The notes under the pieces were generated by a model. That model made no database searches and was not told where the DNA came from. It was given only the letters and a program-made list of their open reading frames with translations. A stretch of DNA of 44,055 nucleotides from an uncultured Rubrobacteraceae bacterium. GTDB taxonomy: Bacteria > Actinomycetota > Rubrobacteria > Rubrobacterales > Rubrobacteraceae. Below, piece by piece: positions 38,447 to 44,055 of the stretch; within the stretch, counting starts at the first letter, position 1, and every line of letters starts with the position of its first letter. The position numbers were made by a program, and so were the translations under genes. The stretch covers positions 1 to 44,055 of the forward strand of contig CADCUZ010000045.1 in assembly GCA_902806015.1 (NCBI GenBank). Direction: 5' to 3'.

Positions 38447-38452
38447 AGTTTA

Positions 38453-38526
38453 TGGGCCCACCAGGACTCGAACCTGGGACCGTCCGATTATGAGTCGGAT
38501 GCTCTAACCAACTGAGCTATGGGCCC
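38453..38526 (-). tRNA. tRNA with CAT anticodon (Met or lysidine-modified Ile2)
   Basis: The minus strand folds fully: acceptor GGGCCCA/TGGGCCC, D-stem GCTC/GAGC, anticodon stem TCCGA/TCGGA with loop CTCATAA, T-stem CCAGG/CCTGG with loop TTCGAGT, discriminator A; 74 nt, CCA not encoded. It is not an initiator, since the 1-72 pair is G-C and there is no G-C triplet run in the anticodon stem. C4-G69 and C5-G68 resemble the TilS identity pattern of Ile2, so Ile is possible. Confidence 0.93.
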
Positions 38527-38556
38527 TGGGCGGCGTACCCTGGGGGCACCGTCCGG

Positions 38557-38629
<73 letters not shown>

Positions 38630-38672
38630 AAGGTTGCAGCGAACGGGATTATACGGTGCTACGCGGGCGGCT

Positions 38673-40496
38673 TCAAGGCGTCGAGGACACGGAGCGCAAG
38701 GCCTCCTTGAGCGCCTGTATCTCTGACTGTAGCGTCCCTTTCCGATCGTAGTCCGGGGTCTCCCGTTTCGCACGTTGCCGGCTCAAAATGCCGAGCCGAA
38801 GCCACGTCTCGCGCACCGCGCCCCGGGAAGAATGGAGGTCGTTCTGGCGCATCTCCTCCGCCTCCGCGCCGAGCGAGACGAGCTCGTCCATGCGGTCCCG
38901 GGCCTCGTCGTCCGCGAGCACGGAGACGAGCGTCTCGCCCGGATGCTTTCGGAGCAGGCGGAAGAGGCTTGCCTGACCCCCGTTCGCGAAGTCCGCCTCG
39001 CGCAGCTCGAACGGCTGCGGCTGGAACGGCACCCGTACCCCTTTCACGAGCAGCTCTTCGGTGAGTCGGGGGTGTGCGAGCATCAGGATCAGGACCTCCC
39101 TGCCCGCCTGCTCCAGCGGGCTCGTCGGCACGGCCTTCCCCTTCGGCATGGCGGCGGCGACAGACCGCTGCCTGTGCCCTCTCTGGAGCTCTTGCGGGCT
39201 GACGCCGAGCGCCTCCGCGGCCACGCGCAGGGCGTCGCGGTAGAAGACGGGGTCGTCGATCCGGTCGATCAAATCCTGTATATCGGTCATCATCCGGGAC
39301 CGCTCGGCAGCTCCGGCCCCCCGGGCGCGTTCGGCCTTGCGGCGGAAGAGGTACTCAAGCAGGGTTACCGCCTCGGAGAGCATCTCGTGGAACTCTTCCG
39401 CGGAGTGGTCCAGCAGCCAGTCGGCGGGGTCTTCTGTCAGGCGCAAGACCCGCAGGTCCAACTTCAGTTGCGTGGCCGCCGAGACCGTGTTCCCGTCCCC
39501 AGAGCGTTCCAGCTCCCGAGCGGTCGCGTCGGCCCTTTCCAGCGCTCGCTCCCCGGCGGCGTCCGGGTCGAAGAGCATGTAGATCTTGTCCACGTAGCTG
39601 CTCAGGGCCTTGAGGTGGCTCGGCGTGGTCGCCGTCCCGAGGGTCGCCACCGCATTCTTTATCCCCGACTGGTAGAGCATTAGGACGTCGGTGTAGCCCT
39701 CGACGATCAGGACCGCGCGCTCCCTGCTAACGGCCTGCGCTACCTGCGGGAAACCGTAGAGCAGGTCTCGCTTGTTGAAGATCTCCGTCTCCGGAGAGTT
39801 GAGGTACTTCGGTCGGGAGTCGCCCATGGCGCGCGCCCCGAAACCGACTATCCGGCCGCGGCGGTCGGAGATCGGGAAGGTGATCCTCCCCCCAAAACGC
39901 TCCCCGCCCCGTGAAGACAGCAACCCCGCGGCGTCTAGGCTCGTCCGCTCGATACCGAGCTTCTTCACGGCCTGGGCGAAGCCGGTCCCCCCCCGCGGGG
40001 AATAGCCCAGTCGAAATTCTTCTATAGTAGAAAATGCCAATCCGCGACTTTCAAGGTAGTTGCGTGCCTGCTGGGCTTCGGGGCTTGCGGACTTGAGCAG
40101 GTACTTATGGTAGTAGATGGCGGCGGCGGCGAGGGCCTTGTAGGTAGCGCGCCGGCGGCCGGCGCGTTTCTTGGCGGCCTCCGCGTCTCCTCCGCCCTCG
40201 AACTCCAGATCTACACCGGAGCGTTCGGCGAGGTAGGAGACGGCCTCAGCGAAATTAAGGGCTTTAAGGTCCATCAGTAGTTTGATGGCGTCGCCCCCGC
40301 GTTGGCACCCGAAACAATAATAGAAGCCTCTATCGGGCGAGACACTAAATGAGGGGGTTTTTTCCTGGTGGTCAGGGTAGGGGCAGAGCCCAGAGAAGCG
40401 GGCTCCCTGGCGGCGCAGGGCTGTGAACTCGGAGATTACCTCGACTATGTTGGCCGCTTCGCGGACGTCTTCGATGGTGCGCTGCGAGATCCTCAA
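38673..40496 (-). CDS. dnaG: DNA primase
   Basis: Makes RNA primers at the replication fork. The zinc finger is CPYPDHQEKTPSF with CFGC (Cys ~38, His ~43, Cys ~61, Cys ~64); the first pair is spaced C-x4-H rather than the common C-x2-H. The catalytic core has RFGGRITFPISDRRGRIVGF, KYLNSPET, and the TOPRIM motifs VEGYTDVL (Glu) and FDPDAAGERA. The C-terminal helicase-binding domain is present. 607 residues. TTG 40494-40496 has GGGGGACC upstream. Two tRNA genes follow within 50-220 bp. Confidence 0.97.
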   Translation of the reverse strand: MRISQRTIEDVREAANIVEVISEFTALRRQGARFSGLCPYPDHQEKTPSFSVSPDRGFYYCFGCQRGGDAIKLLMDLKALNFAEAVSYLAERSGVDLEFEGGGDAEAAKKRAGRRRATYKALAAAAIYYHKYLLKSASPEAQQARNYLESRGLAFSTIEEFRLGYSPRGGTGFAQAVKKLGIERTSLDAAGLLSSRGGERFGGRITFPISDRRGRIVGFGARAMGDSRPKYLNSPETEIFNKRDLLYGFPQVAQAVSRERAVLIVEGYTDVLMLYQSGIKNAVATLGTATTPSHLKALSSYVDKIYMLFDPDAAGERALERADATARELERSGDGNTVSAATQLKLDLRVLRLTEDPADWLLDHSAEEFHEMLSEAVTLLEYLFRRKAERARGAGAAERSRMMTDIQDLIDRIDDPVFYRDALRVAAEALGVSPQELQRGHRQRSVAAAMPKGKAVPTSPLEQAGREVLILMLAHPRLTEELLVKGVRVPFQPQPFELREADFANGGQASLFRLLRKHPGETLVSVLADDEARDRMDELVSLGAEAEEMRQNDLHSSRGAVRETWLRLGILSRQRAKRETPDYDRKGTLQSEIQALKEALRSVSSTP

Positions 40497-40540
40497 CCAC
40501 GGTCCCCCGTTGTACCGAGTTACAAATATCCCAGCTCCGT

Positions 40541-40558
40541 CGCCGGACCCGTCCGGCG
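40541..40558. repeat. Perfect palindrome between dnaG and the ppc pseudogene
   Basis: CGCCGGA and TCCGGCG form a 7-bp stem around a four-base loop, in the divergent dnaG/ppc intergenic region. No T-run on either side, so it is not a classic terminator; it could be an operator or an RNA hairpin in the dnaG leader. Confidence 0.5.
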
Positions 40559-40660
40559 TAATGTTACTCTACCGGGCGCGACTATCCGGCAGACATCCCC
40601 CGAAGCCCCGAGGGCGGGGTACGCGGACCTCCCACCCGGGGTCGGATTCGCGCCCATAAC

Positions 40661-43397
40661 GAACCTCTCAGGCGGAACATCAACCTTCTGGGGCGGGTGC
40701 TCGGGCAGGTCTTGATCGAGCAGGAAGGCCGGCGGCTCTTCGAAATGGAAGAGCAGATCCGGCTACTGTGCAAGCGTTTGCGGTTCGACTACGATCCCGG
40801 GCTCGACAAACGGCTGCTTACTTTAATAGACGGCTTCGGCCCTGACGACCTGGAGAGAATCGTGCGTGCCTTCTCAGTGTACTTCCAGCTCATCAACATA
40901 GCGGAACGCTACCACCGGGTCCGGAGGCGCCGCCAATACGAGTCGTCGCCGGATAACTCGCCCCAGCGGGCGTCGGTGGCGAGCGCGCTCTCTCGCATGA
41001 AGGGCGAGGGGATGGAGCCAGGACGCTTGCAGGAGGTGCTCGACAGGCTCAGCGTGGGACTCGCGTGCCCACTGCTCGCGCGATGGAGGCCACACGCAGG
41101 AGCGTCCGTCGCAAGCACGAGCGCGTCGGGGAGACGCTGGCGAGCCTTGAGTCGCCGTCGCTTACCTGGAGGGAGCGACGGCGACTGTAGGAGGGCCTTG
41201 CCGAGGAGATCACAGTCCTCTGGCAGACGGACGCGCTGAGAGTCCGCCGCCCGGAGGTAGTCCAAGAGATAGAGCGGACCCTGCTTTTCTTCGAGCATCC
41301 CCTCGTCTCCGCTACGCTCGAAGCGTACCGGGAGCTCGAGGACAAATTGGCGATACTGTTTCCCGAGGAGACACCGCGCCTGGGGCACGTGCTCGAATTC
41401 GGCTCGTGGGTCGGTGGGGATCAGGACGGCAACCAGTTCGTCGAACCCCCGATGATAAACACCGCCCTCGGCCTGCACCGGGGCTTGATCCTGCGCCGCC
41501 ACATATGCTGCGTTGTGGAACTCGTGGACCATATGAGCCAGGCGCAGCGGCTGACCAGCGTCTCGGACGATCTCCATGCGTCCAACGAAAGGTACGAGGA
41601 GCGGATGCCCGAGGTGGTCGAACGGTACCGTCCCATCGACCCCGACGAACTCTACCGCAAGATGCTGCTCTTCGTGGCGGAGCGCCTGCGCGCCACCATC
41701 GAAGAGCCGGGGTCCCACGTCGCCTAGGAAGGCGTTTCCGGGTTCCTGGCGGACCTCTGGCTCATCAGGGGTAGCTTGCTCGAGCACGGCGGTAGGCGAA
41801 CCGCGGACGGGGGCTGCGGGACCTGATCCGTCAGGCCGAATTCTTCGGCTTTCACCTCGCCAAGCTGGATGTCCGCCAGGAGAGTGCGACGGTGGTGCGC
41901 GTGACCGCCGCCGTGGTCTCCCACGTCACGGGCGAGGATCTCCAGGAGCTGGACGAGTCGGGACGCGCCGCACTGATGCGGAGGCTACTTTCGAGGCCGG
42001 ATTTGCCCGACGGAATGCCAGGCAACCTGGCGGAAGAGTCCCGGAAGGTGCTGGACACTTTCGATAGGATTCGCGTGGCCCGGGACGAGTTCTCGGAGAC
42101 GCCGGTGGAGACGTTCGTGTTGAGCATGGCCCACCATGCGAGCGACGTGCTCTGTGTGCAGTTGCTTGCCTGGCGGGCGGGCCTGCTAGAGGTGGACGCA
42201 AGCGGCACGTGCACGGCCAACCATCTGGGGGTAACGCCGCTCTTCGAGAGGGTGGACGTCCTGAGGCGGGCGCCCGAGGCGCTGCGGAGCCTGCTCGAAG
42301 GGCCCTTCTACCGTTCGTCTCTCTCGCACGGCGGCGACCTCCAGGAGGTCATGCTCGGCTACAGCGACTCTGCCAAAGACGCCGGCTACGTCGCGAGCAA
42401 CTGGACGCTGTATAAGGCTCAGGACCACCTCGCGTCGGTAGCGCGCTCACACGGCGTCAGGATCAGGGTCTTCCACGGTCGCGGCGGCAGCGCGGGAAGG
42501 GGTGGCGGCCCGAGCTACCAGGCGATCATGTCCCAGCCCACCGGCACGCTCGACGGCAGCATCAGGATCACGGAGCAGGGGGAGGTCATCTCCTTCAAGT
42601 ACAGCATGCGCGGCCTCGCCCGCCGCAACCTGGACACAGTCCTGGCTGCCATCCTGGAGGCCACCGCCGATCGGACCCCTGCCACGCCGGAACCGCGCTG
42701 GGTTGATGCGATGGAGTGGCTCTCCACCACGGCCCGGTAAGCCTACCGCGCCCTGGTCTACGAAGACGAGAGCTTTCTAACCTTCTTCTCCCAGGCGTTC
42801 CCCATCGGCGAGCTGCCGTCTCTGACCATGGGCAGCCGCCCCGCCAGACGGGTCCAGAACCCCACTGTGGAGAGCCTGCGGGCGATCCCCTGGGTCTTCG
42901 CCTGGACCCAGAACCGTTTCCTGCTGCCGTCCTGGTACGGCTCGGGCACCGCGCTCACCTCCCACGCCAAAAGCGACGAGGACCTCCAAACCCTGCGAGA
43001 TATGTACAAGAGCTGGCCCTTTTTCCGGACGCTCGTCGACTTCATGCAGATGACCCTTGCCAAGAGCGATCCGCGGATCGCGAAGACCTATACCTCCCTC
43101 GTCTCGAAAGGGCAGATCGTGGACCGGATGTGGGCCAGGATCTCCGAGGAGCACGCAGCCTGCGTCGAGACCTTGCTCCTCATCACCGAGAACGAGAATC
43201 TGTTGGATGACAGCCCGATCCTGCAGCGATCGATTCGGCTCAGGAACCCATACGTGGACCCGCTTTCGTACGTTCAGGTTAGCCTCCTGCGCCGGCTACG
43301 CGGCCTGCCAGAACACTCTCCCGAGCGCGAAAGCGTCCTTAAGACCGTCTTGCTCACCGTATCGGGAATCCCCTCCGGCCTGCTGAACACAAGCTGA
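40661..43397 (+). pseudogene. ppc: Phosphoenolpyruvate carboxylase, broken by stops and frameshifts
   Basis: Read across frames, the whole enzyme is recognisable: EPLRRNINLLGRVLGQVL, RLQEVLDRLSVG, ALRVRRPEVVQEIERTLLFF, FGSWVGGDQDGNQFV, FFGFHLAKLDVRQES, VMLGYSDSAKDAGYVASNW, VFHGRGGSAGRGGGPSYQAI and the C-terminal NPYVDPLSYVQVSLLRRLRG. Frame shifts occur at ~41065-41083 and ~41805-41813, and in-frame stops at 41188 (TAG), 41725 (TAG) and 42738 (TAA). The catalytic-His loop, normally TAHPTEA, is destroyed at the first shift. No start codon was found in frame before the first motif. The rest of the protein is so conserved that the loss is recent. This would normally make oxaloacetate from PEP and bicarbonate. 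Confidence 0.9.
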
Positions 43398-43545
43398 CCC
43401 CCCAACGCGCGACCCTGACGCTTCCGCGCGCGGTCTATGAGGTGGTCGCGATGAGTTCGTTGGCGCCCCCCGACGAGCTGACGCAGTAGACGGCATACCG
43501 CCGATCCCGTCGACGACCGGAGACGCGTCGGATCCTAGAGGCCGC

Positions 43546-44055
43546 TCACGCGAAGATCTCTCCTCGGGGTATGAAAAGGCGCCTGTACGTCGCAAGGGCG
43601 TAACGGTCGGTCATACCCGCCACGAAGTCAACGGTTTCCACGAGGGGGTCGGGGTCGCTGCTCCTACGCTCCCCCGGATGCTCAAGGCAGTTCTCGAAGA
43701 GCGCCATCACCACCCCCGAGGCCTTCTGGTTTTCGCGCGCGCGCCCGTCGCGGTAAACGTTCTCGTGGAGCCAGCTCCTGAGACCCATGAGCGCCGAGTA
43801 CCCCCGGTCCGAGAGGGAAATCTCACCTTTAACCTTAGACGTAGAGATCATGTCCCGGACGAGGGTGTCGATGCGGCGGCTCATCTTCTCTCCGAGGGCG
43901 GAGATCGGGCCCTCAGGCAGGTCCTCGAACCGGATTATTCCCGCTCTCAGCGCGTCATCTACGTCGTGGTTGACGTACGCGATGCGGTCGGCGATGCGTA
44001 CGATCTCACCCTCTCTCGTAGATGGATAACCCTTTCCCGTATGGTTACGTATCCC
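43546..44055 (-). CDS. dgt: dGTPase-like HD hydrolase, partial (N-terminus off the right edge)
   Basis: The C-terminal 169 residues of a deoxyguanosinetriphosphate triphosphohydrolase-like protein. The frame is open through the right edge. The family stretch IRNHTGKGYPSTREGEIVRI is followed by ADRIAYVNHDVDDALRAG, with the Asp of the HD metal site; the first HD pair is outside the window. It ends YRRLFIPRGEIFA. Substrate specificity cannot be told from this part. dgt next to dnaG is a common arrangement; here the ppc pseudogene separates them. The 148 bp between ppc and dgt show no gene. Confidence 0.88.
   Translation of the reverse strand, partial: GIRNHTGKGYPSTREGEIVRIADRIAYVNHDVDDALRAGIIRFEDLPEGPISALGEKMSRRIDTLVRDMISTSKVKGEISLSDRGYSALMGLRSWLHENVYRDGRARENQKASGVVMALFENCLEHPGERRSSDPDPLVETVDFVAGMTDRYALATYRRLFIPRGEIFA

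Noticed and set aside
38203..38452. CRISPR or tandem repeat array
   Set aside because: G/C runs are irregular, with no repeated unit and no spacers; no array was seen anywhere in the window.
41188..42740. Readthrough or recoded amino acid (pyrrolysine or selenocysteine) at the ppc stops
   Set aside because: Stops are of two types (TAG and TAA), two frameshifts are also present, and the catalytic loop is destroyed; decay explains all of it.

Overview
The window looks like a chromosomal segment of a high-GC, deep-branching actinobacterium, most likely Rubrobacter-like. This is inferred from gene order and protein features, not from a database search. It carries the actinobacterial nucleoid protein MihF between the pyr genes and gmk. 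Its PriA has no usable Walker A motif, as in other Actinobacteria. SepF, YggT and DivIVA sit beside the division genes. It also has FtsA, which most Actinobacteria lack but early-branching lineages can keep. Start codons are unusually diverse: of 38 genes whose start I placed, about 11 use TTG, 12 use GTG, and one (mraZ) appears to need CTG.

Layout. Nearly every intact gene is on the minus strand, so transcription runs from high to low coordinates. At the right edge is the C-terminal part of a dGTPase-like HD hydrolase (43546-44055). Next is a plus-strand phosphoenolpyruvate carboxylase gene broken by three stops and two frameshifts (40661-43397). Then come dnaG and two tRNA genes (Asn-GTT and a CAT-anticodon tRNA).

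The division and cell-wall (dcw) cluster fills 38.2 kb down to about 20 kb: mraZ, rsmH, an ftsL-like gene, ftsI, murF, mraY, murD, ftsW, murG, murC, ftsQ, ftsA, ftsZ, pgeF, yggS, sepF, proC, yggT, divIVA. Genes overlap by a few bases or are separated by a few bases. It has a recognisable promoter and three 10-bp-spaced MraZ boxes. murE and murB are missing from their usual places. The cluster runs into a DUF167 gene and an rluD-type pseudouridine synthase.

The pyrimidine operon follows (18.8-10.0 kb): pyrR, pyrB, pyrC, carA, carB, pyrK, pyrD. It has its own extended -10 promoter, and a PyrR-binding-like RNA element sits just before the pyrR ribosome-binding site. The operon covers bicarbonate/glutamine to orotate. 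pyrE and pyrF are not here.

Where pyrF would be expected (between pyrD and mihF) lies about 2.1 kb of debris: a decayed large serine recombinase C-terminus, an unexplained stretch, and a frameshifted membrane-protein remnant. The last block (7.9 kb to the left edge) is mihF, gmk, rpoZ, coaBC, metK, priA, def, fmt and a partial NeuD/PglD-type acyltransferase. It seems to start from a leaderless mihF promoter.

I found no wholly new multi-gene system. The most unusual items are: a CoaBC whose decarboxylase half has lost its catalytic residues, a PgeF lacking one metal-ligand histidine, an mraZ with no ATG/GTG/TTG start for its conserved N-terminus, a 113-bp ftsW/murG coding overlap, and the two decayed loci.
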